Shown in pieces: positions 54,066-63,823 of a stretch of DNA of 64,000 bases. Both the position numbers and the translations under genes were made by a program. Location: NCBI GenBank assembly GCA_029250685.1, contig JAQXEU010000037.1:62001-126000 (forward strand), given 5' to 3'. Positions within the stretch are counted from its first letter, which is position 1, and each line of letters opens with the position of its first letter. The notes under the pieces are model-generated. The model ran no database searches. It was not told the DNA's origin and saw only the letters and a list, made by a program, of their open reading frames with translations. Source of the stretch: Polaribacter sp. (lineage in GTDB: Bacteria; Bacteroidota; Bacteroidia; Flavobacteriales; Flavobacteriaceae).

Positions 54066-55499
54066 TTAAGGTTTGATTGGCGTATTGTTGTATAAGTATT
54101 TATCCATTAAATAAATCATACTAGCCATTGAAGCACTACCTAATTCAAGTTCACGTTTGTTTACTTTATCAAATGTATCTGTTGCTGCATGATGATAATC
54201 AAAGTAACGTTGCGGGTCTGGACGATAACCAACTAACGTAACCCCATCTGATTTCAAAGGACTGATATCTGCACCACTTCCGCCTTTTGTTATGTCATGT
54301 AATCCATAAGGAGATAATAATTTTTTCCAGCTTTTTAATAAATCAGTATTTGCAGTATTTGCATCAATTGTAAAACCTCTCGGTGTATGTCCGCCAGCAT
54401 CAGATTCTAAACCTCCAATATGAATTTCTTTCGTCGTTTTTACAGCATCAGCATATGCATCTGCTCCTCCGCCACCTTGCTCTTCATCCATAAAGAAAAC
54501 TACACGAATTGTGTTCTTTGGTCTGATGTTATTCATTTTTAAAATATGTAATACTTCTAGAGACTGTACAATTCCAGTTCCGTCATCGTGTGCTCCATCT
54601 CCCAAATCCCAAGAATCTAAATGACCACCAACTACAATAATTTTTTCTGGATTTTCAGAACCTCTAATTTCACCAATCACATTAAATGATTTTTCTTTTG
54701 GTAAATTTTTACTACTCTGTTTTAAGTATACTTTTAAGTTTGGATCTTTCTTTAATTGTTTGCTCAATGTCTCAGCAGCCAATGTGCTAATAGCAGCTCC
54801 AGGAATATATTCATTCTCAGGAATGTTTCCGTAACGCATTGTTCCTGTGTGTGGATAATTGTCGATGTTATTTGTCATAGAACGGACAATTACGGCCAAA
54901 GCTCCAAACTTACCTACGGTTGCTGCACCACTTCCTCGTTGATCTACACAACCTCCATAAGCACTAAACGTATTTATGATTGTATTATCAAAGGGCCTGT
55001 TGTAAAAGATGATTTTTCCTTTTGCTTTATTACCTAAAGCTTCTGCTTCTTTTAAACTGAAAACTTCAATTACTTCAGCAAAAACACCTTTTTTTGGAGT
55101 GCTGATTGAACTTCCTAAAGCACAAACAGCCATGTCAACCTTTTCTCCATTGGATACAAAATAAGAAACTTCTTTTTCTCCTCTTACCCAATGCGGAACC
55201 ATTGCTGGTTGTAGCCAAACTGAATCTAATCCAGCTTCTTTCATTACTTTTTCTCCCCATTTCACAGCCATTGCTGCTTCCGGTGAACCTGATAATCTTC
55301 CGCCAACATTTGATGTTAAATCACGAAGCCATTCGTAAGACTTTCCTTGTGTTAAAGCGGTATCAAAAATGGTTTTGATATTGGTTTTGTCAATTTTCTC
55401 TTCTGCTGTTAATTCGCTTGAAGCTGTTTTAGTTTCTTTCTTTTCGTTACATGCAATTGCTAAAATTGCAAAAAGGAAAAGGACGGATAGTTTTTTCAT
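54066..55499 (-). CDS. M28 family peptidase lipoprotein
   Basis: A 477-residue zinc aminopeptidase/carboxypeptidase-type protein of family M28 (glutamate carboxypeptidase Q-like). The lipoprotein signal ends in IAC (Cys17). A PA-like insert is present (residues about 140-210). Dinuclear zinc ligands are in VVGGHLDSWDLGDGAHDDGTG (His and Asp), VVFFMDEEQGGGGADAY (Glu pair), GGLESDAGG (Asp) and FDYHHAATDTFD (His). All appear intact. It should trim peptides in the periplasm or at the surface. It sits 60 bases upstream of the amidohydrolase gene, on the same strand. Confidence 0.9.
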   Translation of the reverse strand: MKKLSVLFLFAILAIACNEKKETKTASSELTAEEKIDKTNIKTIFDTALTQGKSYEWLRDLTSNVGGRLSGSPEAAMAVKWGEKVMKEAGLDSVWLQPAMVPHWVRGEKEVSYFVSNGEKVDMAVCALGSSISTPKKGVFAEVIEVFSLKEAEALGNKAKGKIIFYNRPFDNTIINTFSAYGGCVDQRGSGAATVGKFGALAVIVRSMTNNIDNYPHTGTMRYGNIPENEYIPGAAISTLAAETLSKQLKKDPNLKVYLKQSSKNLPKEKSFNVIGEIRGSENPEKIIVVGGHLDSWDLGDGAHDDGTGIVQSLEVLHILKMNNIRPKNTIRVVFFMDEEQGGGGADAYADAVKTTKEIHIGGLESDAGGHTPRGFTIDANTANTDLLKSWKKLLSPYGLHDITKGGSGADISPLKSDGVTLVGYRPDPQRYFDYHHAATDTFDKVNKRELELGSASMASMIYLMDKYLYNNTPIKP

Positions 55500-55548
55500 T
55501 TGGTTGTAGTTTTATAAAAGTGTATAAATCTACATAAAATCAATGACA

Positions 55549-55583
55549 AAAAGAAAGCCTATCTTTTAAGATAAACTTTTTTT
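55549..55583 (-). terminator. Possible terminator after the barrel-protein gene
   Basis: Stem TATCTT/AAGATA extended by AAAG/CTTT, with A- and T-rich flanks. It is 47 bases beyond the stop at 55630. Confidence 0.5.
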
Positions 55584-55595
55584 TAAAATTTTGAG

Positions 55596-55616
55596 ATACT
55601 GATATAAATTCAGCAT
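55596..55616. repeat. Short palindromic repeat, copy 2
   Basis: Differs by one base from the 21-base motif at 43432-43452. It has the same TTCAG arm and lies in an intergenic region. Confidence 0.55.
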
Positions 55617-55629
55617 GAGGATGTTATCG

Positions 55630-57381
55630 TTAAAAATCAAACTTATAGCTAATTCCACCTAAAACTTGAAAACCTTGAACATTAAAATTACTAAATTGTT
55701 GATATTCAGAATTAGTTACATTATTCATTTTTACAAAAGCAGTAAACTTATCATTAAAATGATAACCTCCGTTTATGTTTATATCGATAAAAGATTTTAA
55801 TGTCTGAATTCCGCTTAATGCTGAAGGATAAATTCCTCCGTAAGTCACATCTTTTCGTTCAGAAACTGTGAAAATATTTACTCCAGCATACCATTTTGCT
55901 GTTTTGTAATTTGCGAATATTTCGGTATTCATTGTTGGTAGATTCCACGCTTCAGCTTGATTTGTTACTGTGTAGGAATTAAATTCTCCGTTTGCGCCAA
56001 CAACTAAATTTCTACTTACATCAAACGTAACTTCTCCAGAAAAAGAAAGTGTTTTTACATCATCATAAACCACAGAAAAAGAGTTTCCATATTCGTAACC
56101 TAATAATCCAACTGTATTTGTTCCGTTAGATTTTGAATTGTTTCTTACAAATAGTGCTTTGTCATCTTCATTGCTATAACTTGCTTTAAAGTCATAACTC
56201 ACATTAGATGATAATTTACCGTTTAATCCACCAAAGAAATCATATTTTTTATTGGTTTGCGTAATAAATTGTGTTGGAGAAATGTATGGGTTTTCATCCG
56301 TAAAACCTTTAATTGTGTTGGTGTTTAAATCTCCACCAGCACCAAGATACATATTTACATAATTTTCAAACAAAGGGTAGTTTATATTGATGTCTGGGTA
56401 CACATATAGTTGATTCGCTTTGTTTTCTAAATCGGATGTAAAATACAATTTTGTTCCAATTCTAAAATTGAATTTTTTGTATTCAAAATTATATTTAGGC
56501 GCTAAACCAATAGTGAAAAAACTGTGTTCTAATTTTGTTGTAGCACTGTAAGATTGTTGCGAATGTCCGTTTACATAATCAAAAGATGTATCTAAAATTA
56601 AATCATTTAATTTACTTCCGATGTTTTTTAGTGAAATTTTAAACTGTGGTTCAACAACAAAACGCAACTCTTTACTTAATAAGTTATCGTTGAAAAACGA
56701 AAGATTTACTTTGGCAGAATTCACGAAAAAATCTTCAAAAATAATTTCAGCATCGGTTTCGAAATTGCTGTAAGATTGCTCTTCATTTATTGCGGCAATT
56801 GTTGCTGGTAAATAAGTTATTGTGCTTGGTAAACCATACCAATTGTATTTGTTCTGTTGATAATTTGCTCCAATTTTCCAGGTAAAATAACGTTCTTCTT
56901 GTTTGTAAAAAGCACCAAAATTCATTTGAGAAAAATTGCTATTTAATTCAGTTGCATCAATACTGTTTTCTGATGAAATGTATTTTGTGTAGAAGCCAAA
57001 ATCGTTTTTAAATTTTGTTGCATGATGCAAAAAAGCTTCAAAAAAAGGTGTTGAATTATTTCCAAATCCTGCAGCTACATAGTTTTTATACAAACGTTCT
57101 TTTATACCCATATTTATACCTTTTGCAACACCACTTTTCGGAATAAAAGTTGAAGCAACTGGTGCAGAAAAAATTTGATATTTTAATTGTTTCTTTTGTG
57201 TTTTTGCACCTAATTTTATTTTAGGATTCTTTTTTATTTTAAACGCATCAGAAATTGTTGGCGTATAAGAAGTAACAACATTTATTACTTCTGTTTTTAT
57301 AGTGTCTTTTGCTTTGTTTGTTTGAGCATTTATAGCTGAAATCAAAGTACATAAGCAAAGTGTTAATACAATTTTTCGCAT
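55630..57381 (-). CDS. TonB-receptor-like outer-membrane barrel protein
   Basis: A 583-residue protein with a signal peptide (ending ISAINAQ). The mature part looks like the beta barrel of a TonB-dependent receptor: many alternating aromatic strands with Asn/Gly turns, ending in GGISYKFDF, an aromatic C-terminal strand. The N-terminal region (TEVINVVTSYTPTISDAFKI) resembles a TonB-box/plug start but is too short for a full plug. It lies 13 bases downstream of the TPR gene and is probably co-expressed. It may act with it in envelope biogenesis or uptake; that is inference only. Confidence 0.68.
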   Translation of the reverse strand: MRKIVLTLCLCTLISAINAQTNKAKDTIKTEVINVVTSYTPTISDAFKIKKNPKIKLGAKTQKKQLKYQIFSAPVASTFIPKSGVAKGINMGIKERLYKNYVAAGFGNNSTPFFEAFLHHATKFKNDFGFYTKYISSENSIDATELNSNFSQMNFGAFYKQEERYFTWKIGANYQQNKYNWYGLPSTITYLPATIAAINEEQSYSNFETDAEIIFEDFFVNSAKVNLSFFNDNLLSKELRFVVEPQFKISLKNIGSKLNDLILDTSFDYVNGHSQQSYSATTKLEHSFFTIGLAPKYNFEYKKFNFRIGTKLYFTSDLENKANQLYVYPDININYPLFENYVNMYLGAGGDLNTNTIKGFTDENPYISPTQFITQTNKKYDFFGGLNGKLSSNVSYDFKASYSNEDDKALFVRNNSKSNGTNTVGLLGYEYGNSFSVVYDDVKTLSFSGEVTFDVSRNLVVGANGEFNSYTVTNQAEAWNLPTMNTEIFANYKTAKWYAGVNIFTVSERKDVTYGGIYPSALSGIQTLKSFIDININGGYHFNDKFTAFVKMNNVTNSEYQQFSNFNVQGFQVLGGISYKFDF

Positions 57382-57394
57382 TATTTTAATCTAT

Positions 57395-60300
57395 TTAATT
57401 GTTGTTAGGAGTAACAGATTCGTTTGTTTTTGCTTCGTTTGTTTTTATGTTTGTAAGCTCTCTTTGTGCATCTAAAATTACATCATCAAATTGTTTAAAA
57501 TTCTTGATAATATTTTCTAAAATGTAGGTTGCTTGATAGGCATCTTTTAAACCGTAATAGTTTTTTGCCATTGTGATATAACTTTTAACACCCCAATACT
57601 TATAAGTAGAATAATCTGCAATCAACGTCTGAACAATTTTATTTGAAGCTGCGTATTCTTTATTCTGATTTTTAAAATAAGCATTGTAATACAAAGCTTC
57701 AGCTTTTAATTCGCCATTTGCATTACGTTCTACTTCGTTGTAAAATTCTTCAGCTGTCTTTAAATCATTCGTTTTAAAGGCTGAACGTGCAATAATTATT
57801 TTTGCATCAAACTCTACATTTTCCTCTAACTTATCGGTCAATAATATTTTTTCGGCGTATGCAACTGCATCATTAAATTGATTAGCTTCATAGTAACTTT
57901 TCATTAAATTACTTTGTGCAAATAAAATATTTTGAGGATAATTTGCCTCTAATTCTAAACGAACTAAAAGTGGAGTTGCATTTTTCCAGTCTTCTTTTTC
58001 AAGATAAATTTGAGCTAATTTGTTTAAAGATTCTTCGCTAAATTCGCTAAAATTTTGATCAACAACATATTTATAATATTGCTCTGCTTTTGCTTCTTGA
58101 TTTGTTTTAGATAAAGATTGAGCTAAGTAAAAATTCGCTTTTAATGCATGTAACCCCTTAGGGAAAGCAGCAATATATTTTGTAAATCCTTCAATTGCTT
58201 TTGCAGCGTTATTTTCTAAAAATTTGTTTTCTGCGGCTTCATAAGTAGTGTCGTCTAAATCTGAATCGGTAACATTAACAAATGAAATATTTTTAACCCA
58301 TGCAGCATATAAATCAACTTGACCCAAATCTACATATACATTTCTGGCGTTTGTAACAGCTTCTTTTGCTTCGTTAGAATTTGGATAAGCGCTTACAATT
58401 TTTTTGAATTTCCCTAAAGCTTGTGTGTTTTGGTTGTCATTATAATACACCAAACCTTGACGTAATAATGCTTTCGGAATATAAGAGCTTTTGGTGTGTC
58501 TTGTAATTAATGTATTGTACGTTTCGTGAGCTCTAGAATTGTTTTTTGCAGCTACATATGTGTTTGCTAATTGAAACAAACCATCATCTTGTAAAGTTGT
58601 CAATTCAAAATTAGAAACTAAATCATTTAGATTTTCTATTTTTTTAGAATTATCACCTAAAAAACCAAAACTAATTGCTTTTTGATAGGTTGCGTAATCA
58701 GAACCAACACCAGCATTATTAATTACTTTATCGTACGCTAAGATGGCGTTTGAATAATTTTTTGTCACAAAATAACAATCTGCCAATCTAATATTTGCAT
58801 CATCAAATAACGGATTTTCATTATTGGTTTTTCGGATGAAATTACTGAATGAATTTGCTGCGTTAGCATAATCCTTCAGTTTAAAATGACTGTATGCAAT
58901 ATTGTAATCGATTGCTTTAAAAGCATCAATTTGAGAAGCGCCAGACGCTTTCTTAAAAGTTGTAAATCCGGTTAAAGATTTTTTGAAGTTCGATAATTGA
59001 AAATCTGTTTCAGCTTTCCAATACAAAGCCGAAACTTTAATTTTAGTATCTGAAGAAGAGGTTGCCAAATTAAAATACGGGTATGCCTCTTGTAATTTTT
59101 TAAGATTGAATAATTGTACGCCTCGATAATAAGAAACATCTTTTGTCAAAGCTCTATTTTCGTTACTTTTCTTTTTTGCCAAATAATCTAAAGCGCCTTT
59201 GTAATCTTGTTGATACAAATAAGAAGTAACTACTAATTGATTTATTTCTTGATAAAAATTCGACTTAGGATATGCAGTTAAAAAATCTTGTAATACTTCT
59301 GCAACACTTTTGTATGGATTTCCTTGTTCGTAACTTAATTTGGCATAATTTAAAAATGCATCTTCTTTGATTTTCAAATCAAAATTCATTTCGCTTGCAC
59401 TTTTAAATGCATTTAAAGCTTCAGGTTTTTTTTCTAAATACAAATAACATTCAGCCAAATGATAATACGCGTTTTGTGAAACTGAATTTGTATCGCCAAT
59501 AATTTTATTAAAGTTTTTTACAGCGTTTTCAAAATCATTTTGTTTGTAATATGTATACCCTAATTGATAATAATCTGTATTATTCCATTTTCCACGTTTG
59601 CCTTTGTAAGCTTGTAAGAGAGGTAAAGCTTCTTTGTATTTCTTTAAATTGAAATAACTTTCTCCTACAATTTTAGAAATGTCAGAACGTTCTTTTTGTT
59701 TTTTATCTTTCAGTAATTTTTTACCGATTTCAATACTTTTTTCAAACTTTCCGTCTTTAAAACTAATATCTAATAAATAATAAGTTGCCTCATTTTTATA
59801 AGAAGCTTGCTTTGCAATTTCTGTTAAATGAATTTCTGCAGTTGCATAATCTGCTTGTTTGTATGCGATAAATCCGTAGTAATATCTAGAATCATTTCCG
59901 TAACGAGCATCATTTATCAACGGGAAAAACTTGTTTTTAGCGAGTTTTAAATTCCCTGTGGTTAACATCGCGTAACCCATTTTAAAATCTAACTCTTTTT
60001 TATTTTCGGTTGATAATACATTTCGGTTCACTTTAGAATACCATTTTAAAGCATGAGATGCTTTTTTATTGGCAAAATAATAATTACCAACATTTAAAAA
60101 AGCTTTCTCTTTTTTATTGCTGTTCGGATTATTTTCAACAAAACTCATCACCATTTTATCTGCTTCCGTTTGATTCAGTTTTATAGCACACATTGCTGTG
60201 TAATATTCAGAATCAGATTTTAAGGTTGCAGCATTTTTGTTTTGTGTCGCAACTTCTTTAAATTTCTTTTGAGCAGCTGCGTACGCTTTGTTATTGTATA

Positions 60301-60427
60301 GCTTTATTGCATGATTGTAATTCGTCAAACTGTTGGTGTTCATTTCAGTTTGCTGAGCAAATACAATGCTAGAACTTAACGTGATTAAAATTAAAAAAGC
60401 GATTTTCTTAAAAAAGCGAATATTCAT
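57395..60427 (-). CDS. Large secreted TPR-repeat protein
   Basis: A 1010-residue protein with a signal peptide (ending IVFAQ) and TPR-like repeats along almost its whole length. Examples are YNHAIKLYNNKAYAAAQKKF, YYQLGYTYYKQNDFENAV and YYHLAECYLYLEKKPEALNA. More than 15 repeats can be counted loosely. It should form a long helical scaffold in the periplasm or outer-membrane inner face. The partner gene is the barrel protein 13 bases downstream; it diverges from ftsE. The TPR plus barrel pair suggests an envelope complex, but its task is not known from this sequence. Confidence 0.8.
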   Translation of the reverse strand: MNIRFFKKIAFLILITLSSSIVFAQQTEMNTNSLTNYNHAIKLYNNKAYAAAQKKFKEVATQNKNAATLKSDSEYYTAMCAIKLNQTEADKMVMSFVENNPNSNKKEKAFLNVGNYYFANKKASHALKWYSKVNRNVLSTENKKELDFKMGYAMLTTGNLKLAKNKFFPLINDARYGNDSRYYYGFIAYKQADYATAEIHLTEIAKQASYKNEATYYLLDISFKDGKFEKSIEIGKKLLKDKKQKERSDISKIVGESYFNLKKYKEALPLLQAYKGKRGKWNNTDYYQLGYTYYKQNDFENAVKNFNKIIGDTNSVSQNAYYHLAECYLYLEKKPEALNAFKSASEMNFDLKIKEDAFLNYAKLSYEQGNPYKSVAEVLQDFLTAYPKSNFYQEINQLVVTSYLYQQDYKGALDYLAKKKSNENRALTKDVSYYRGVQLFNLKKLQEAYPYFNLATSSSDTKIKVSALYWKAETDFQLSNFKKSLTGFTTFKKASGASQIDAFKAIDYNIAYSHFKLKDYANAANSFSNFIRKTNNENPLFDDANIRLADCYFVTKNYSNAILAYDKVINNAGVGSDYATYQKAISFGFLGDNSKKIENLNDLVSNFELTTLQDDGLFQLANTYVAAKNNSRAHETYNTLITRHTKSSYIPKALLRQGLVYYNDNQNTQALGKFKKIVSAYPNSNEAKEAVTNARNVYVDLGQVDLYAAWVKNISFVNVTDSDLDDTTYEAAENKFLENNAAKAIEGFTKYIAAFPKGLHALKANFYLAQSLSKTNQEAKAEQYYKYVVDQNFSEFSEESLNKLAQIYLEKEDWKNATPLLVRLELEANYPQNILFAQSNLMKSYYEANQFNDAVAYAEKILLTDKLEENVEFDAKIIIARSAFKTNDLKTAEEFYNEVERNANGELKAEALYYNAYFKNQNKEYAASNKIVQTLIADYSTYKYWGVKSYITMAKNYYGLKDAYQATYILENIIKNFKQFDDVILDAQRELTNIKTNEAKTNESVTPNNN

Positions 60428-60586
60428 TTTTCTTAAAGGGTTTTTTGCTATTTGAAAACTATAACGCAGTTTTTTTATTTTTGTTTGATAAACAATCAGA
60501 AAAAATCAACCTTAGTTTAAAAATCAAAGATAAAAATTGTTATAGATTAATTCTCTTAATATTTCTTTAAACTCACAAGAAAATGA

Positions 60587-60594
60587 TAAGTTTG
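60587..60594 (+). promoter_or_regulatory. Possible -10 element of ftsE
   Basis: TAAGTTTG lies 16 bases before the ftsE ATG. No good TTG is found at the proper distance upstream. Confidence 0.35.
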
Positions 60595-60610
60595 TAGAAA
60601 CTACTTTTTT

Positions 60611-61297
60611 ATGGCTGATGCAATTTTACATTTAGAAGACGCAGATATTTACCAAAGAGATAATTTGGTGCTTTCTAAAGTCAATTTAAAAATTGAAAAA
60701 GGAGAGTTTTTCTATTTAATTGGAAAAACAGGAAGCGGTAAAAGTAGTTTGATGAAAACTTTATATGGCGATTTAAATTTAAATCGCGGAAAAGGAACCA
60801 TCGTAGATTTTGATTTAAATAAATTGAAAGAAAAAGACATTCCGTTTTTACGTAGAAAAATCGGAATTGTTTTTCAAGACTTTAAATTATTAAATGACAG
60901 AACTGTTTTTGATAATTTATTATTTGTCTTAAAAGCTACAGGCTGGAAAGACAAAGAGAAAATGACTTTTAAAATAAATGAAGTGTTAGATAAGGTTGAT
61001 ATGAAAACCAAATATTACAAAAAACCTTTCGAACTTTCTGGGGGAGAACAACAAAGAGTTGCAATTGCAAGAGCGTTGTTAAACGATCCAGATTTAATTT
61101 TAGCAGATGAACCAACGGGTAATTTAGATCCAAAAACTTCTTTAGAAGTAATGGAGTTGCTAAACGGAATTCATCAAAGCGGAAAATCAATTTTAATGGC
61201 AACGCATGATTATGCGCTGATTGTAAAATTCAAACAAAAAACAATTAAATGCGAAGGCGGAGAATTGTTTGAAGTTGTACAACAAGCAACTATTTAA
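60611..61297 (+). CDS. ftsE: Cell-division ATP-binding protein FtsE
   Basis: ATPase of the FtsEX complex, which activates peptidoglycan hydrolases at the division site. The 228-residue protein has Walker [10 protein letters not shown] (residues 38-46), Q-loop IVFQDFKLL, signature [15 protein letters not shown] and Walker [14 protein letters not shown] followed by the His switch ATHDYALI. No ftsX is visible nearby, so the partner must be elsewhere. It is followed after 9 bases by a glycosyltransferase gene on the same strand. Confidence 0.88.
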   Translation: MADAILHLEDADIYQRDNLVLSKVNLKIEKGEFFYLIGKTGSGKSSLMKTLYGDLNLNRGKGTIVDFDLNKLKEKDIPFLRRKIGIVFQDFKLLNDRTVFDNLLFVLKATGWKDKEKMTFKINEVLDKVDMKTKYYKKPFELSGGEQQRVAIARALLNDPDLILADEPTGNLDPKTSLEVMELLNGIHQSGKSILMATHDYALIVKFKQKTIKCEGGELFEVVQQATI

Positions 61298-61306
61298 CAC
61301 AACGCT

Positions 61307-62410
61307 ATGTTGAACTCAAAAAAGAAAATTTTTGTAGCGGTAACAAATGATATTTCTACAGATCAGCGAGTTCACAAAGTTTCTAATTATCTGTTCAGTA
61401 AAGGTTTTGACGTTTTGGTTTACGGACGCATCTTACCAACAACTTTTTCGGTAAAAAGAAAGTACACAATCAAACGTAAAAAGCATTTTTTTAATCATAA
61501 CTTTTTATTTTATGCTGAATATAATTTTCGGTTATTTTTCAAATTATTGTTTTACAAATGCGATTATATTTTAGCCAATGATTTAGATGTTTTACCAGCT
61601 TGTTTTGTAGCAAGTAAGTTTAAAAAAACTGAATTAATTTACGATAGTCACGAACTGTTTTCAGAAGGACCAGAATTACAGGGAAGAAATTTTGTAAAAG
61701 GTTTTTGGAAAACATTAGAAAATTTTTTTCTACCCAGAATTAAAAAATCATACACAGTAAGTCAATCTATAGCAGATTATTATAACAGAAAACACAATGC
61801 TAATTTTGGTGTTGTTAGAAATGTCCCTCTTTTAAAAAGAAAAACTATTAAGGTTGATGCAAAATTCCCAACTGAAAATAAAACTGTTTTATATCAAGGT
61901 GTTTTAAATCCTGGAAGAGGAATAAAACCAATGATAAAAGCATTGCATTTCTTAAAAGAAATAGATTTAGTAATTATTGGTTACGGAAAAGTTGAAGAAG
62001 AGTTGCGGCAATTTGTAAAAGATGAAATATTAGAAAATCGAGTTCATTTTTTAGGAAGAATTCCGCAAGAAGAATTACCGAATTACACAAAGTTGGCAAC
62101 AATCGGAATGGTTTTAGAAGAACCGTTAGGGTTGAGTTTTGAATATTCATTACCGAATAAATTATTTGATTATATACATTCAGGATTGCCAATAATTTGC
62201 GGCAGTTTACCAGAAATAAAAAAGGTTGTTGAAACCTATAAAGTTGGAGTTGTTGTAGAAGATTATGCTCCAGAAACGATTGCTGAAAAAATTCAAGAAT
62301 TAGTTGATAATGAAGCTTTGTATTATCAAATAAAACTGAATCAACAAAAAATCAAAAAAGGGTTTTGTTGGGAAAACGAACAACAATTATTAGATAATTA
62401 TTTTTATTAA
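61307..62410 (+). CDS. Glycosyltransferase, GT4-like
   Basis: A 367-residue glycosyltransferase with the GT-B fold. The N-terminal half has VAVTNDISTDQRVHKVSNYL and a Tyr/Phe-rich stretch. The C-terminal nucleotide-sugar domain has LYQGVLNPGRGIKPMIKAL, VIIGYGKVEEEL, HFLGRIPQEELPNY and the EFGY-like region (FEYSLPNKLFDYIHSGLPII). It should add a sugar to a lipid or polysaccharide, with donor unknown. It follows ftsE by 9 bases. Its stop TAA (62408-62410) lies inside the presumed start region of the next gene. Confidence 0.85.
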   Translation: MLNSKKKIFVAVTNDISTDQRVHKVSNYLFSKGFDVLVYGRILPTTFSVKRKYTIKRKKHFFNHNFLFYAEYNFRLFFKLLFYKCDYILANDLDVLPACFVASKFKKTELIYDSHELFSEGPELQGRNFVKGFWKTLENFFLPRIKKSYTVSQSIADYYNRKHNANFGVVRNVPLLKRKTIKVDAKFPTENKTVLYQGVLNPGRGIKPMIKALHFLKEIDLVIIGYGKVEEELRQFVKDEILENRVHFLGRIPQEELPNYTKLATIGMVLEEPLGLSFEYSLPNKLFDYIHSGLPIICGSLPEIKKVVETYKVGVVVEDYAPETIAEKIQELVDNEALYYQIKLNQQKIKKGFCWENEQQLLDNYFY

Positions 62411-62415
62411 ACGAT

Positions 62416-63153
62416 ATCGAAACAACTATTTCCATAATAATTCCAACCTACAACAATCTTAGTCAATTAAAAGATTGTGTTGCCAGTATTCAACAACAAA
62501 TATTTACAGATTTTGATGTTTGGATTGTTGACGGAGATTCTACTGATGGGACTAAAGAATACTTACAGGAATTGCAAAACCCGTTTCATGTTGTTTCTGA
62601 AAAAGATAAAGGGATTTATGATGCAATGAATAAAGGAATCTCTTTGTCAAAAGGAAAATGGTTGTATTTTTTAGGAGGGGATGATGTGCTTAAAGACAAG
62701 AACGTTTTAGAGGAAGTTGCAAAAGAATTACATCTAAGTTTTGATATTGTTAGTGGAAAAATTCAATATCAATTTACTGAATCAGATTCACGACAACTAA
62801 AAAAGAATAATGGTATTTTTTCTTCAAGTTGGTCAAGAAAAATATGGATTAAAAACACCATTCACCATCAAGCAACATTTTATAAAAGAGGTTTGTTTTT
62901 AAAGAATCAGTTTAATACAGATTATAAAGTATTGGCAGATTACGAATTTAATTTACAGTTGTTTAAAAATAAAAAGAAGGCGAAAATGATTCCTGAAATT
63001 ATTGCTCTTTGTAGTACAAAAGGAATTTCTAAAAATTATAATTGGTCTTTATATAAAGAAGAAATTCGGTTTAAAACTAAAGCTTCTTCAAAGCTATTGT
63101 GGATTTTATTTTTTAAAATCGCATTGTTAAAATACCTTTTCAAGAAAGCATAA
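62416..63153 (+). CDS. Glycosyltransferase family 2, without canonical start codon
   Basis: The frame is open from 62398 to 63153 and encodes a GT2 (GT-A fold) enzyme. ISIIIPTYNN is the nucleotide-binding start, VDGDSTDGT the first acidic motif, and KGIYDAMNKGI and LGGDDVLKD the donor/DxD-type region. No ATG, GTG or TTG exists between the stop at 62395-62397 and these motifs. ATC (62416) and ATT (62428) are the only near-cognate options upstream of the core. The first ATG (62572) would remove the PTYN and DGDSTDG motifs and give a dead protein. A ribosomal -1 slip on T5 at 62401-62405 would fuse it to the GT4. The start given is arbitrary. Confidence 0.65.
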   Translation: METTISIIIPTYNNLSQLKDCVASIQQQIFTDFDVWIVDGDSTDGTKEYLQELQNPFHVVSEKDKGIYDAMNKGISLSKGKWLYFLGGDDVLKDKNVLEEVAKELHLSFDIVSGKIQYQFTESDSRQLKKNNGIFSSSWSRKIWIKNTIHHQATFYKRGLFLKNQFNTDYKVLADYEFNLQLFKNKKKAKMIPEIIALCSTKGISKNYNWSLYKEEIRFKTKASSKLLWILFFKIALLKYLFKKA

Positions 63154-63157
63154 AAAA

Positions 63158-63181
63158 CCCGTTTCAAATAAATGAAACGGG
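63158..63181 (-). terminator. Terminator, minus direction, after msrA
   Basis: Perfect stem CCCGTTTCA/TGAAACGGG. The T6 run lies on the minus-strand 3' side, so it works best for msrA, though it lies 100 bases beyond its stop. A second stem (TGATAAGA/TCTTATCA, 63202-63220) comes before it. Confidence 0.6.
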
Positions 63182-63201
63182 AAAATTGCTATGAAAAAGA
63201 A

Positions 63202-63220
63202 TGATAAGAAACTCTTATCA
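63202..63220 (-). terminator. Second hairpin after msrA
   Basis: Perfect 8-bp stem with a three-base loop and a T-rich minus-strand tail. Confidence 0.5.
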
Positions 63221-63286
63221 TATATTTAAACGTAATTTTTATAAAATCCTTACAGTCAGTTATTTATTTTAACACAATTTTGGGAT

Positions 63287-63823
63287 TTATTTTAGTTTAT
63301 CAGCATGTAGTTTTCTGAGTTTACTCAGTTTTGGAGTAATTACATAATTACAATAAGGTTGTTCTGAATTTTCTTTGTAAAAATCTTGATGTTCTTTTTC
63401 AGCTTCATAAAAGATTGTTAACGGACTAATTTCTGTTATTATTTTATTATCAAAAGCATTCGCTAATTGTTCAATGACCTTTTCTGAATTCTTCTTTTGA
63501 TTTTCATCTTTATAAAAAATCACAGATCTATATTGAGTTCCTCTATCGGCTCCTTGTTGATTTAGTGTTGTAGGATCATGCGTTGTCATAAAAATCAAAA
63601 TAATATCTTCAAAAGAAATGACATTAGAATCAAAAGTAATTTGAATAACTTCTGCATGACCAGTTAAACCAGAACATATTTCTCTGTATGTAGGTTTACC
63701 AGGAAGGGTTCCTCCAGAATAACCAGAAATTACTTCTTCGACACCTTTTATAGCTTGAAAAACTGCTTCTGTGCACCAAAAACATCCTCCACCAACAATG
63801 GCGGTTTCTAAATTATTTTTCAT
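63287..63823 (-). CDS. msrA: Peptide-methionine (S)-S-oxide reductase
   Basis: Repairs the S form of oxidised methionine. The 178-residue protein starts with the catalytic motif [13 protein letters not shown] (Cys14 nucleophile; the second Cys17 is also present). [20 protein letters not shown] and [11 protein letters not shown] are conserved, and the last part contains [11 protein letters not shown]. It overlaps the msrB stop by 11 bases, so the two are translationally coupled on the minus strand. Confidence 0.94.
   Translation of the reverse strand: MKNNLETAIVGGGCFWCTEAVFQAIKGVEEVISGYSGGTLPGKPTYREICSGLTGHAEVIQITFDSNVISFEDIILIFMTTHDPTTLNQQGADRGTQYRSVIFYKDENQKKNSEKVIEQLANAFDNKIITEISPLTIFYEAEKEHQDFYKENSEQPYCNYVITPKLSKLRKLHADKLK

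Noticed and set aside
62572-63153. GT2 gene starting at the first ATG
   Set aside because: This start removes the PTYN and DGDSTDG motifs needed for nucleotide-sugar binding, while the frame upstream encodes them intact.
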